Source of the DNA: Chryseobacterium sp. KLBC 52
GTDB taxonomy: Bacteria; Bacteroidota; Bacteroidia; Flavobacteriales; Weeksellaceae
DNA length: 64,000 bases
Direction of reading: 5' to 3'
NCBI RefSeq assembly: GCF_003347605.1
Contig: NZ_QDFZ01000013.1
Location: forward strand, 96,893 to 160,892
Shown one piece after another: positions 18,405 through 28,300 of this stretch (position 1 is its first letter; every line of letters begins with the position of its first letter). The notes under the pieces were generated by a model. That model ran no database searches and had not been told where the DNA came from. It saw only the letters and a list, made by a program, of their open reading frames with translations. A program made the translations under genes and the position numbers.

Positions 18405-19175
18405 ATGGCGGGAAGAATAATAGATGTAAAGGGACAAAAATTATATATCGAACACAATAATCAATTTCAAGACAAACCTACGATTGTTTTTCTGCATGAT
18501 TCATTAGGATCTGTGCAGCTTTGGAGAGATTTTCCAGCCAAACTATCCGAAGCCACACATTGCAATACTTTGGCTTATGACCGTTTAGGTTACGGTAAAT
18601 CATTTCCAATGTCTACTCATGTAAGACCGGTAAATTATATGGAGCTGGAAGCAGATCTGTTGAATCATCTATTGACTGAAATGAATCTTGATAGGGTTAT
18701 TCTGTTCGGGCACAGTGACGGGGGAACAATAGCCTTGATTACCGCTGCAAAATATCCTGAAAAAGTAGAAGCTGTCATTTGTGAAGCCGGTCATATCTTT
18801 GTGGAAGAGGTAACTTTAAAGGGAGTCTATGACGCCTGGGAAGCTTACAAAACGACTAATCTTCCGGAACGTTTACAGAAATATCATGGGGATAAAGTAG
18901 AAATGCTTTTTAAGGCCTGGACCGAAACCTGGACGCGTGAAGATTACAGAACCTGGAATATTGAATATCTCTTAAAAAATATTACTGCTCCATTATTATT
19001 TGTTCAGGGAGAAGCTGATGAATACGGTACATTGGATCAGGTAGAAAAAACAGTGACTCAGGTCAGTGGAAGTTCGGAAAAATATATCATTCCCGGAATA
19101 GGACACACACCACATAAAGAATCTCCTGAGCTTGTATTAGAGAAAGCTGCGGAATTTATTGGTAAATATTTTTAA
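18405..19175 (+). CDS. Alpha/beta-fold hydrolase
   Basis: The 256-residue protein has the oxyanion-region motif FLHDSLGSVQLW, a nucleophile elbow GHSDGG (Ser104), the acid D205 in GEADEYG and the base H234 in GIGHTPH, so the catalytic triad is complete. There is no signal peptide. The substrate is unknown; the layout resembles small carboxylesterases and C-C hydrolases. It is probably co-transcribed with the upstream FMN oxidoreductase and ends at a bidirectional terminator. Confidence 0.9.
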   Translation: MAGRIIDVKGQKLYIEHNNQFQDKPTIVFLHDSLGSVQLWRDFPAKLSEATHCNTLAYDRLGYGKSFPMSTHVRPVNYMELEADLLNHLLTEMNLDRVILFGHSDGGTIALITAAKYPEKVEAVICEAGHIFVEEVTLKGVYDAWEAYKTTNLPERLQKYHGDKVEMLFKAWTETWTREDYRTWNIEYLLKNITAPLLFVQGEADEYGTLDQVEKTVTQVSGSSEKYIIPGIGHTPHKESPELVLEKAAEFIGKYF

Positions 19176-19198
19176 TCTGAACTTATAAAATATAGTAA

Positions 19199-19227
19199 TA
19201 AGACACCTTGTAATCAGGGTGTCTTTA
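19199..19227. terminator. Bidirectional terminator
   Basis: AGACACC..GGGTGTCT stem (19201-19224) between convergent genes, with TTTATT on the plus side and A/T on the other. Confidence 0.75.
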
Positions 19228-19255
19228 TTGATATAAATGATAAATGAAATTGTAT

Positions 19256-19873
19256 TTAAAGTAACTGCAGTTCAGCAGCAATGTTTTCCTTTGCCTGAAC
19301 TTCATACCTTTTCTTAAAATACTCTGTTTTAAAGATACTCTCTAGTTCGAGAAAATGCTTAAGCACTTTTTTTCGTCCCGGTTTATAAAGGAAATCAGGA
19401 TAAATAGAATACTCTTTTCTGATATTCTGAGTGTATTCTGAATAAGTTTTAAAATCTTTGCCCAGTACAGAAAGGTCAGCATCCAGAAGATAATTGGTAT
19501 CCTCATCATCAGAGCTTTGGTGAGATTTTGTAGCCAGAATCTGTGCAGAAATTATCGAAATTATATCTTGATGCATATGAAGTTCAGCAAGCCTTTTTTC
19601 TGCCTTGGCAGCACTTTTCTCCTCATTGGCTTTGGAGGTGGCATCATAGATAATATCATGGTAAAACACAGAGAAAGAAAGAGCAGTAAAATCTGAGATA
19701 GTATTTCTCACTGCTTCAAGCTCTTTAAACATATTTTCAAGATGAAGAAGATTGTGATAATGCCTGCCTTTTTCAGAATATCTGGTTTCAATCTCTTTCC
19801 AAAGACTGTTAATCAATTTCTGATCTTCCGTAAACAAAGAGCAAAGCTGTTCAAATTGATTTTTCAGATTCAT
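19256..19873 (-). CDS. Predicted metal-dependent HD-superfamily phosphohydrolase
   Basis: The 205-residue protein matches the COG4339-type HD family: RHYHNLLHLENM supplies the first His residues, FYHDIIYD the HD pair, and LLDADLSVLG the distal Asp. Such proteins are cytosolic and their substrate is unknown. It is followed (upstream on the chromosome's minus strand) by the rhodanese gene, which ends in its own terminator, so it may have an independent promoter in the 28-bp gap or be read through. Confidence 0.85.
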   Translation of the reverse strand: MNLKNQFEQLCSLFTEDQKLINSLWKEIETRYSEKGRHYHNLLHLENMFKELEAVRNTISDFTALSFSVFYHDIIYDATSKANEEKSAAKAEKRLAELHMHQDIISIISAQILATKSHQSSDDEDTNYLLDADLSVLGKDFKTYSEYTQNIRKEYSIYPDFLYKPGRKKVLKHFLELESIFKTEYFKKRYEVQAKENIAAELQLL

Positions 19874-19888
19874 AGAAATAAAGATATA

Positions 19889-19913
19889 AAAAAAAGGAAC
19901 TTTAAAAAGTTCC
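19889..19913 (-). terminator. Terminator overlapping the rhodanese stop codon
   Basis: Read on the minus strand, GGAACTTT-TT-AAAGTTCC is followed by eight T's; the TAA stop lies inside the stem. Confidence 0.85.
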
Positions 19914-20201
19914 CTGATTTGCTTCCAGTACAGCTTTCAGCTCAGCCCAGCCTCCGCCGTTATAACCGTCCTTTAATCCCTGAGCGTTAAGATAATCCAA
20001 TGCTTTTCCGCTTCTGTTTCCACTTCTGCAGAATAAGATGACAGGTTTTTCAACAGATAGAATCTCATCCTGTCTGTCTTCTACTTCACCTAGAGGAATA
20101 TTCTTAGCACCATCTATATTACCGTCCATTTCAAGCTCCATTGGCTCACGAACGTCGATTAATTCATAATTTCCGGATTGTATTACTTCTATTAAAGACA
20201 T
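19902..20201 (-). CDS. Rhodanese-like domain protein (single domain)
   Basis: This 99-residue protein is a stand-alone rhodanese domain: LIDVREPMELEMDGNIDGA, then the active-site loop CRSGNRSG with Cys58, and YNGGGWAELKA near the C-terminus. Single-domain rhodaneses transfer sulfane sulfur in the cytosol. The open frame extends 14 codons upstream, but the conserved domain begins right after ATG 20201 (MSLIEVIQ), so I use that start. It is divergent from queG. Confidence 0.9.
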   Translation of the reverse strand: MSLIEVIQSGNYELIDVREPMELEMDGNIDGAKNIPLGEVEDRQDEILSVEKPVILFCRSGNRSGKALDYLNAQGLKDGYNGGGWAELKAVLEANQGTF

Positions 20202-20344
20202 AGTTGTTGGTTTAAATATTAAATTAGAAACGAAATTACGCAATTTTTTTTTGAAAAAAATCCTAATAAAAATATAATTTTTCAGAAAAGAAGTCAGCTG
20301 TGCTATGAACTTTCCCCAAAATCAAAAGATTGATAAAATAATCT

Positions 20345-20352
20345 TAATTTTG
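20345..20352 (+). promoter_or_regulatory. -7 box of queG, next to the start codon
   Basis: TAATTTTG fits TAnnTTTG and ends 4 bases before GTG 20357 and 13 bases before ATG 20366. Transcription should begin almost at the coding start. Confidence 0.55.
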
Positions 20353-20365
20353 CAGGGTGAAATTA

Positions 20366-21304
20366 ATGAATGCCGGTGCCGAAAAATATTCCCAACTGAT
20401 CAAGTCCAAAGCCAAAAGTTTTGGATTCCAGAATTGTGGCATTTCCAAAGCTGATTTTCTCGAAGAAGATGCTCCTCATCTTGAAAAATGGCTGAAGAAT
20501 AATTATAATGGCGAAATGAAGTATATGGAAAATCATTTCGACAAAAGACTTGATCCCAGACTTTTGGTAGAAGGCTCAAAATCTGTGATTTCACTTTCTT
20601 ATAATTATTTTCCTGAAGAAAAAATCTCCGTTCTTGAGAATTTTAAAATCTCAAAATATGCCTATGCAGAAGATTATCATGAAGTCATCAAGGAGATTCT
20701 TCGTGAAATGGTAGCTGAGCTGCAGGAAGAAATTGGAGAATTTGGTTTTCGGGTCTTTGTAGATTCTGCACCGGTGATGGAAAGAGCCTGGGCGAAAAAA
20801 TCAGGAATAGGCTGGGTAGGAAAAAATGCCAACCTTATTACCAAGCAAAGTGGCTCTTTTTATTTTCTGGCCGAAATTATCTGTGATCTGGAGCTGATTC
20901 CTGATCATGCCACCACAGATCATTGCGGAAGCTGCAGGAAATGTATTGATGCTTGTCCCACAGATGCTATTGTTTCTGAGAAAATTATAGATGGAAGCCG
21001 CTGCATTTCGTATGCAACCATAGAACTCAAAAACGAAATTCCGGATTATTTTAAAGATAAAATGGAAGACTGGATGTTCGGATGTGATATCTGCCAGGAT
21101 GTTTGTCCCTGGAACAGATTCTCCGCGCCTAATAAACAGAGCCGTTTCCAACCCAATGAAGCATTGAAAAACTTCAAAAAAGGAGAATGGAAGGAACTTA
21201 CCCAGGAAATTTTTTCAGAAATCTTCAGAAAATCTCCTGTGAAAAGAACCAAATTTACAGGACTTAAAAGAAATATTGAGTTTTTACAGAAATCTTCTGA
21301 CTGA
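20366..21304 (+). CDS. queG: Epoxyqueuosine reductase
   Basis: QueG reduces epoxyqueuosine to queuosine in tRNA, using cobalamin and two 4Fe-4S clusters. The 312-residue protein shows the N-terminal DUF1730 region, the YAxxxDYHE catalytic segment ([12 protein letters not shown]), [10 protein letters not shown], and ferredoxin motifs [12 protein letters not shown] and [11 protein letters not shown]. The length fits the short QueG form. The frame is also open from GTG 20357, three codons earlier. Its cofactor need ties it loosely to the cobTSC operon at 60-62.6 kb. Confidence 0.94.
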   Translation: MNAGAEKYSQLIKSKAKSFGFQNCGISKADFLEEDAPHLEKWLKNNYNGEMKYMENHFDKRLDPRLLVEGSKSVISLSYNYFPEEKISVLENFKISKYAYAEDYHEVIKEILREMVAELQEEIGEFGFRVFVDSAPVMERAWAKKSGIGWVGKNANLITKQSGSFYFLAEIICDLELIPDHATTDHCGSCRKCIDACPTDAIVSEKIIDGSRCISYATIELKNEIPDYFKDKMEDWMFGCDICQDVCPWNRFSAPNKQSRFQPNEALKNFKKGEWKELTQEIFSEIFRKSPVKRTKFTGLKRNIEFLQKSSD

Positions 21305-21458
21305 TTTTTCTCTGAACTTTTGGTGACAATCCCTCTTTTGGAATTTTTTGAAGTTCCAAACCAGAGCTGATAGTCGACCATTCCTTAAATTTTTCGCTTT
21401 AAGGAGGTGAAGATTTACATCAATAAGTTTCTTAAAAAGCCTTTCCTATAAAGAAAAA

Positions 21459-21505
21459 TTGATTTTCAGGAGATCAAAATCTCACCGAAAATCAACGTCT
21501 TTTTT
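21459..21505. terminator. Two-step hairpin with T-run downstream of queG
   Basis: Outer arms TTGATTTTC (21459-21467) and GAAAATCAA (21487-21495) enclose inner arms GAGAT and ATCTC; CGTCTTTTTTG follows. It is about 155 bp after queG, in a 360-bp gap that also has hairpins at 21337-21361 (TTTGGAA/TTCCAAA) and 21382-21403 (CCTTAAA/TTTAAGG). No gene is visible in the gap. Confidence 0.5.
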
Positions 21506-21664
21506 GTATTCTTTTAGGAGCTGTTTTTACTCTTACTTTAAACCTTTTTTGGGATTTAGTATTTTTACGCATATTTGTGAATATTTCGTAACTAAATATA
21601 GCTAATTTTTCGATTAAAACAAATACTTTTACTAAAAATTAAAGATTAAATTTTATTAAAAAAC

Positions 21665-22348
21665 ATGACTGTGAAAACGATATTAATGTATATCCTGAAA
21701 GTGCTAGGAATTATTTTAGGAATTGTGATTATTTATGTCATCCTTGGGCTGCTCATTCCCTATATTCCTGTTTCTGCAAAAGATGACGGACAAAAGAAAG
21801 AAATTCCCATCTATATTTATACCAACGGAGTGCATACCGATATTGTAATGCCTGTGAAAAACGACCTGCAGGACTGGAGCCGGAAAATTCCTTTTGCCAA
21901 TACAAAATCAAAAAGAACAGACTATCAGTATATAGGAATAGGATGGGGAGATAAAGGCTTTTATCTTGATACACCTACATGGGCAGACCTGAAATTTTCA
22001 ACAGCTGTAAAAGCAGCATTCTGGCTAAGTGATTCTGCCATGCACTGTACTTATTATAATACGATGAAAGAAGGAGATGACTGTAAAATGATCATGATCA
22101 GCAGAAGTCAGTATGAAAATCTGGTGAAATATGTGGAAGATAAATTTGACAGAGATCCAAACGGAAACTTCATGCTGATCCCTACCAATGCGGTGTACGG
22201 CGATAACGATGCCTTTTACGATGCAAAAGGAACTTACAGTTTTCTTTATACTTGCAACACCTGGTCAAATAACGCTTTGAAAGCAGCAGGACAGAAAGCC
22301 GCACTTTGGACACCTTCTGATTTCGGAATCTTTCAGCATTATAAATAA
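21665..22348 (+). CDS. DUF2459 / TIGR02117-family membrane-anchored protein
   Basis: The 227-residue protein has an N-terminal TM anchor (~8-32). It then shows the family's conserved motifs: TNGVHTDIVMP, IGIGWGDKGFYLDTPTW, a mid region with MHCTYYN, and CNTWSNNALKAAG. The conserved His, Cys and Asn resemble an NlpC/P60-like fold, so a cell-envelope role is plausible, but no activity is established that I know of. A YkuD-type lipoprotein gene follows after 3 bp, so the two form an operon. Confidence 0.85.
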   Translation: MTVKTILMYILKVLGIILGIVIIYVILGLLIPYIPVSAKDDGQKKEIPIYIYTNGVHTDIVMPVKNDLQDWSRKIPFANTKSKRTDYQYIGIGWGDKGFYLDTPTWADLKFSTAVKAAFWLSDSAMHCTYYNTMKEGDDCKMIMISRSQYENLVKYVEDKFDRDPNGNFMLIPTNAVYGDNDAFYDAKGTYSFLYTCNTWSNNALKAAGQKAALWTPSDFGIFQHYK

Positions 22349-22351
22349 AAT

Positions 22352-22999
22352 ATGAAGAGAATTTTTTGGTTTTTCACCATCTTTTGGATCTGTTCATGTT
22401 CTCAGGAAAGGAAAAATGATATAATAAGAACGGTAGAAACATCAGTAGTTGAAGAAAAGAAACCTGAAGCTGATTTTTCTAAATTAAAAATAAAAGCAGA
22501 AGAAGCATTGAAATTCTGTGCTTCAAAGAATCTGAGCAAAGAGTTCTGTATTCTCATTGATATGAGCCTTCACTCCGGCGTTAACCGTTTATTTGTCTGG
22601 GATTTTAAAAATAATAAGATTTCGAAAAAATATCTGGTAGGGCATGGATGCGGTTCCAATTCATGGAGTAAAGATGATTCTAAAGCCAATCCCGGATTCA
22701 GTAATGAAGACGGAAGCCATCTATCCTCTTTAGGGAAATATAAACTGGAAGGAAGAGGGTACAGCGATTGGGGAATCAATGTCAAATACCTGATGCACGG
22801 CCTTGAAGAAACCAACAGTAATGCTTTAAAAAGATTTATTGTCTTTCATTCCTGGAATCTGATGAGTGATACTGAAACTTTCCCAAACGGATCTCCTGAA
22901 GGCTGGGGTTGCCCGACCGTTTCCAACAACGCGATGAAGGAAATAGATCCGATGATTCAAAAATCAGAAAAACCGGTCCTGATGTGGATCTATAATTAA
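22352..22999 (+). CDS. Lipoprotein with YkuD_2-type (murein L,D-transpeptidase catalytic) domain
   Basis: The 215-residue precursor has a short signal ending in a Cys-containing lipobox (WICSC). Its domain shows LIDMSLHSGVNRLFVWD, a VGHGCGSN loop, FIVFHSWN with the family His, and GSPEGWGCPTVS containing the catalytic-type Cys in the SxGC-like position. These fit the YkuD_2 family linked to L,D-transpeptidases acting on peptidoglycan. It is tightly coupled to the DUF2459 gene, which supports a shared envelope function. Confidence 0.85.
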   Translation: MKRIFWFFTIFWICSCSQERKNDIIRTVETSVVEEKKPEADFSKLKIKAEEALKFCASKNLSKEFCILIDMSLHSGVNRLFVWDFKNNKISKKYLVGHGCGSNSWSKDDSKANPGFSNEDGSHLSSLGKYKLEGRGYSDWGINVKYLMHGLEETNSNALKRFIVFHSWNLMSDTETFPNGSPEGWGCPTVSNNAMKEIDPMIQKSEKPVLMWIYN

Positions 23000-23051
23000 A
23001 CCTTTGTTATACCTTTGTTTTCATAACAATCCTGTTAATTGATTCTGTCTT

Positions 23052-23504
23052 ATGAAACATACTCTTTTCAGAGAACAACAACTCAATTGTGATATAGAAA
23101 CGGCCTGGAAATTCTTTTCCTCGGCCAATAATCTTTCCGAAATTACCCCTAAAGATATGGGCTTTGTTGTATTGACAGAAATGGAAAACGATGAAATCTA
23201 TGAAGGAATGCTCATCGATTATTATGTTTCGCCATTATTCGGTATCAAAATGAAGTGGCAGACGGAAATCACCCACGTAGATTTTCAGAAAAGTTTCATT
23301 GACTTTCAGAAAAAAGGGCCGTACAAACTATGGAACCACCACCATGAATTTATTCCCAACGAAGATGGTGTTCTGATGCGAGACACCATAGATTATGAAC
23401 TTCCCATGGGTTTTTTAGGGGAAATTGCCCATGGTCTTTTCGTGAAAAAGAAACTGGAACATATCTTTGATTACCGTTTCAGAGTACTCCGTAAATTATT
23501 TTAA
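23052..23504 (+). CDS. SRPBCC-family ligand-binding protein
   Basis: This 150-residue protein has the START-like layout of COG4276-type SRPBCC proteins: an N-terminal strand with WKFFSSANNLSEITP, then DYYVSPLFGIKMKWQTEI, LWNHHHEF, and DTIDYELPMGFLGEIAHGLFVKKKL. Members bind a small hydrophobic ligand; the function is unknown. It has no signal peptide and is monocistronic. Confidence 0.88.
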   Translation: MKHTLFREQQLNCDIETAWKFFSSANNLSEITPKDMGFVVLTEMENDEIYEGMLIDYYVSPLFGIKMKWQTEITHVDFQKSFIDFQKKGPYKLWNHHHEFIPNEDGVLMRDTIDYELPMGFLGEIAHGLFVKKKLEHIFDYRFRVLRKLF

Positions 23505-23521
23505 CTATTCAATTTTAGTAA

Positions 23522-23588
23522 TTCAATAGGAACGGGCTTTAGCCCGTTTAAAAAACGATAACCCATATTCCATTGGCTTTAGCCAAAA
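23522..23588. repeat. Dispersed repeat, copy 1 (family B: GGGCTTTAGCCC)
   Basis: It holds TTCAATAGGAACGGGCTTTA with the palindrome ACGGGCTTTAGCCCGT, then a second hairpin half TTGGCTTTAGCCAA. The same layout is at 62659-62723. A further imperfect inverted repeat, GGATTCC..GGAATGAAA with TTTTTCATTCCG..GAAATCC, fills 23604-23672. The gap 23505-23753 has no gene. Confidence 0.8.
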
Positions 23589-23753
23589 CTTTTAAAGATT
23601 CTAGTTGGATTCCTTGGAATGAAAGACTTCATGAATATACTTCGCATTCTATTTTTCATTCCGTAGAAATCCCAATACGAATGAGTAGAATTATTCCTCC
23701 ATTGTTTAAGTTTTTTTAACAGTTCAATGGCCGGATTTCCCGGTAAAAATCCC

Positions 23754-23761
23754 TAATTTTG
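23754..23761 (+). promoter_or_regulatory. -7 box upstream of the efflux region
   Basis: TAATTTTG matches TAnnTTTG 46 bases before the small gene at 23808 and is the best candidate promoter for the efflux operon. Confidence 0.5.
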
Positions 23762-23807
23762 CCGAACTATCGTTTTTTACTTAAAAACTAATGTGTTCTG
23801 GTTTGGC

Positions 23808-24140
23808 ATGGCAGGTCTGAGGTCATTTTTCATATTCTATATCCTACTGGTTTTTTCCCTTTTCAATTCGAATTGGGCAGAAAAATCGTTGCAGAATATT
23901 CCGCATGTCCCGCCTGTAACCAATATTCATGTTCTGGATGTTTACGAAGAGGCAGATATGAATACGCATGCATTGCCAGCGGCTGCCAAAATTGTAAAAC
24001 ATTCAGTTAAAAAAAATGATCCTGCCATTGCAGATTTTTCAGGAATTTTAAAAGTTATTCCAAAAGTTACGCTTCCTGAGATTGCAATTTCTATTATTTG
24101 TGGAGTTAAATCCTTTCTCCATCTCCTCCAGTTGTACTAG
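23808..24140 (+). CDS. Small hypothetical protein upstream of the RND operon
   Basis: The 110-residue product starts MAGLRSFFIFYILLVFSL, a signal or TM segment, followed by a polar region rich in His, Val and Pro and a hydrophobic C-terminus (ISIICGVKSFLHLLQLY). No family was recognised. The frame also opens at GTG 23793, but ATG 23808 looks better. It lies 60 bp before the adaptor gene and in the same orientation, behind a good -7 box, so it is probably a leader gene of the efflux operon. Confidence 0.55.
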   Translation: MAGLRSFFIFYILLVFSLFNSNWAEKSLQNIPHVPPVTNIHVLDVYEEADMNTHALPAAAKIVKHSVKKNDPAIADFSGILKVIPKVTLPEIAISIICGVKSFLHLLQLY

Positions 24141-24200
24141 ATTTAAGTTTTTGAAAACCAAATCATTTTAACGGAAATCTTATAACTTAAACATTTAAAA

Positions 24201-25289
24201 ATGTATTTTAAAACTGTAATAATTTGCATTCTTGCAACATTATTCGCTGTGTCATGCAGTAAAGACAAGGAGAAAAACAATAAAAGAGATAAAGAAGTTC
24301 CTGTGCTGGAAATCAAGGAAAAGGATACATTGGTGAGCAACCAGTTTGTGACCGATATCCAGGCAAAAAAGAATGTGGAAATGCGTTCCAGAATCGGAGG
24401 AATTATCCAGCATATCTATGTCAACGAGGGACAGTTTGTACATCAGGGACAGGCTTTATTCAAAATCAATGATGCGGAACTTCAGATGGAACTTCTGAAA
24501 GCCAATGCAGCTTTAAAACAGACTGAAGCAGACGTTCGCATTGCAGAAGTAGAACTAAAGCAGATTCAGAGTCTTCATGCTAAAAAATTTGTGGCCAACA
24601 ATGAATTGGAAATGGTGAAAGCAAAACTATCATCTGCCAAAGCAAAACACGCCTTTGCCGATGCAGAAAAGAGAACAGTTCTTCAGAAAATAAGCTTTAC
24701 AAGAATTACAGCACCTTTTGATGGAGTGATTGATGTGATTCCTCATAAAGACGGAAGTTTGGTGGAAAACGGAACTTTATTAACTACCCTTTCCCAATTG
24801 AACGAAGTCTATGCCTATTTCTCCATTCCTGAAAATTTATATTTTGAGCTTTTAGCTAATGATAAAATTGGAAGTCATCAGAAGATTGAGCTAACCCTTC
24901 CGAATGGAGTTAATTACCAGTTCAACGGAGCTTTGAAAACAGCCGAAGGCGAAATCGACAGAACCACTGGTTCTATCAGATATAAAGTACTTTTCCCGAA
25001 TCCGGACCGTTTGATCAAGCACGGTACTTCCGGGAAGCTTATCATTTCTGAACAACAGAATAATGCGATCCTTATTCCACAAAAATCTACTTTCTCCATC
25101 CAGGATAAGACCTATGTTTTTGTAGTAGATAAACAGAATAAAGTGAAAATGACCAATATTAAGATCGGAACTACTTTAAGAGATTCTTATATGGTAGAAA
25201 GTGGTCTTAAAAAAGGAGATTTAATCATTTATGAAGGGACTCAGTCTTTGAAAGATGGTGATATTATCAAAATCAAAAAGAAATATTAA
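24201..25289 (+). CDS. RND efflux periplasmic adaptor (AcrA/MexA type), lipoprotein
   Basis: The 362-residue membrane-fusion protein has a lipobox AVSC (Cys19). It then has the barrel-sandwich half RIGGIIQHIYVNEGQFVHQGQ, an alpha-hairpin coiled coil (~90-160, rich in Lys/Glu/Ala), the second lipoyl half FTRITAPFDGVIDVIPHKDGSLV, and a membrane-proximal beta-barrel. It links the inner-membrane pump to the outer-membrane channel. The pump gene follows after 28 bp. Confidence 0.94.
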   Translation: MYFKTVIICILATLFAVSCSKDKEKNNKRDKEVPVLEIKEKDTLVSNQFVTDIQAKKNVEMRSRIGGIIQHIYVNEGQFVHQGQALFKINDAELQMELLKANAALKQTEADVRIAEVELKQIQSLHAKKFVANNELEMVKAKLSSAKAKHAFADAEKRTVLQKISFTRITAPFDGVIDVIPHKDGSLVENGTLLTTLSQLNEVYAYFSIPENLYFELLANDKIGSHQKIELTLPNGVNYQFNGALKTAEGEIDRTTGSIRYKVLFPNPDRLIKHGTSGKLIISEQQNNAILIPQKSTFSIQDKTYVFVVDKQNKVKMTNIKIGTTLRDSYMVESGLKKGDLIIYEGTQSLKDGDIIKIKKKY

Positions 25290-25317
25290 CCTTTCATAAT
25301 CTTTAAATCAACTAACT

Positions 25318-28300
25318 ATGGTAGAAATGTTTATAAGACGAAAGGTTCTTTCGTTGGTTATTTCCATATTATTTGTATTGCTGGGAATTATGGCCCTGCT
25401 GAAAATGCCGATCACCCAGTTTCCCGATATTGTACCGCCTTCAGTAACTGTTACTGCAAAATATACAGGAGCGAACGCTGAAGTGTCTGCCAATGCCGTA
25501 GCTCTTCCTCTGGAACGTGCGATCAATGGGGTGCCGGGGATGACGTATATGTCTACGGTAACCTCCAATGACGGTCTTACCCTTATTCAGGTTTTCTTTG
25601 AAGTAGGAACAGATCCTGATGTGGCGGCAGTAAACGTTCAGAACAGGGTAACGACTATTTTGGATGAACTTCCCGAAGAGGTAATCAGAGCCGGAGTAAC
25701 TACTGAAAAAGAGGTGAACAGTATGCTGATGTACCTTAACATCACCAGTGCAGATCCTAGCCAGGATGAGCAGTTCATTTATAACTTTACAGATATCAAC
25801 GTCCTTCAGGAGTTGAAACGAATTGATGGAGTAGGGCGTGCTGAAATTATGGGGCAGAAAGAATATTCGATGAGAGTATGGCTGGATCCTCAGAAAATGG
25901 CCGCTTATAATATTTCAGCAGATGAAGTGATCACTTCCCTGCAAAAACAGAATATTTCCGCAGCACCAGGAAAAGTAGGGGAAACCTCTGGTAAAACCTC
26001 CAGCCAGCTTCAGTATGTAATCAAATACAAAGGAAAGTTTTTTGAGCCAAAACAATATGAAGAAGTTCCCATCAGATCTGATGTGGATGGAACCATTCTG
26101 AAGCTTAAAGATATTGCGAAAGTAGAATTCGGAGCAATGAACTACGGAATGGTATCCAAAACAGACGGAAGACCTTCAGCATCGATCATGATGAAACAAC
26201 GTCCCGGTTCCAACGCTTCCGAGGTTATTGAAAGTGTAAAGGCAAAAATGGAAGAATTAAAAGTCACATCTTTCCCTCCCGGAATGGAGTATAACATGGC
26301 TTATGATGTTTCCCGATTCCTGGATGCCTCTATCAGCGCGGTATTGACAACCCTTATCGAAGCCTTTATTCTGGTAGGAATTGTAGTATTTATCTTCCTT
26401 CAGGACTGGCGATCTACATTGATTCCTGTACTGGCTGTACCGGTAGCGTTGGTTGGAACTTTTGCATTCATGAATATGCTGGATTTCTCTGTTAACCTTT
26501 TAACATTGTTTGCGTTGGTTCTTGCCATCGGAATTGTTGTTGATAATGCCATTGTCGTCGTTGAAGCCGTCCATGTGAAAATGGAAGAAGGAATGAATGC
26601 GATGGATGCCACCATTAGTGCCACCAAAGAAATTGCGGGAGCTGTAGTAGCGATTACCATTGTGATGTCTGCGGTATTTATTCCCGTAGCATTCCTGGAT
26701 GGTCCGGTAGGTGTATTTTACCGTCAGTTTTCATTAACGCTGGCCATCAGTATCGTGATTTCCGGGGTAAATGCATTGACGCTTACTCCGGCACTTTGTG
26801 CGATTATTTTAAAACCTCATGATCATCATAAGAAGAAAACCATCATCGACAGGGCTTTCCAGAGTTTCAATACAGGATTTGAAAGACTGACGAATGGTTA
26901 TGTAGGCATTTTATCAAAATTTGCCACAAGAACTACAGTGACTTTTGGGCTGTTATTCTTATTTGTAGGGCTTACTTTTGTGACCAGCAAATTCCTTCCA
27001 ACCGGATTTATTCCAATGGAAGACCAGGGAATGGTATATGTAAGTGTAACCACTCCGCAGGGAGCAACAGTAGAAAGAACAGAAAAGGTGCTGGATGAAG
27101 TGACGGTGATTGCCAAGAAGATTAAAGGAGTGGAAAACGTAACCACACTTGCAGGATACAGCATCGTAACAGAAATTGCAGGTTCTTCTTACGGAATGGC
27201 GATGATTAACCTTAAAGACTGGAAAGAAAGAAATATTTCAGTGAATGATCTGATCGCGGAACTTTCAGACAAAACAAAAAGCATTGCAGATGCTCAGATT
27301 GAAATTTTTGCTCCACCAACCGTTCCTGGTTTCGGTAATACCAGCGGTTTTGAATTACGTTTACTGGACAGAACCGGAGGAACGATTGAAAATACAGATA
27401 AGATCACGAAGGATTTTGTTAAGAAATTAAACGAAGCTCCCGAGTTGCAGAATAACTTTACCAGTTTTGATGCTACTTTCCCGCAATACATGATCAATGT
27501 AGATTATGATATGGCAGCGAAGAAAGGAGTTTCGGTAGACAATGCGATGTCTACGCTACAGACCATGCTGGGATCTTATTATGCCACGAATTTTATCCGT
27601 TTCAGTCAGATGTATAAAGTAATGGTCCAGGCAAGTCCGGAGCACAGAGATACCCCGGAAAGCATTCTGAATTTATATTTAAAAAATGATAAAGGTGAAA
27701 TGGTTCCTTTCTCAACTTTCATCACCATTGAGAAGGTATACGGACCTGAAGTACTGACAAGGTACAATATGTATATGTCTGCGATGATCAACGGAGAACC
27801 AGCAGACGGTTACAGTTCCGGTGATGCCATTGCAGCCGTAGAACGTGTAGCCAAAGAAACACTGCCAAGAGGATTCGATATTGAATGGTCGGGGATGACA
27901 AGGGAAGAGATCTTATCAGGAAACCAAACCGTTTATATCTTCGCGATCTGTCTTTTATTCGTGTATCTTTTATTAGCAGCACAATATGAAAGTTTCCTTC
28001 TTCCAATGCCGGTATTATTAAGCCTTCCGACAGGAATTTTCGGATCTTATATCGCATTGGTGGCTGCGGGGCTGGATAACAATATTTATGCGCAGGTAGC
28101 ATTGGTCATGCTGATTGGGCTTCTGGCCAAAAATGCTATCCTGATCGTAGAATTTGCAGTAGCAAGAAACAAACAGGGATTTGATATTGTTCCGGCAGCT
28201 ATTGAAGGCGCAAGACAGCGTCTGAGACCTATTCTTATGACTTCTTTTGCGTTCGTAGCGGGACTTATCCCATTATGTATCGCATCAGGAGCAGGAGCAA

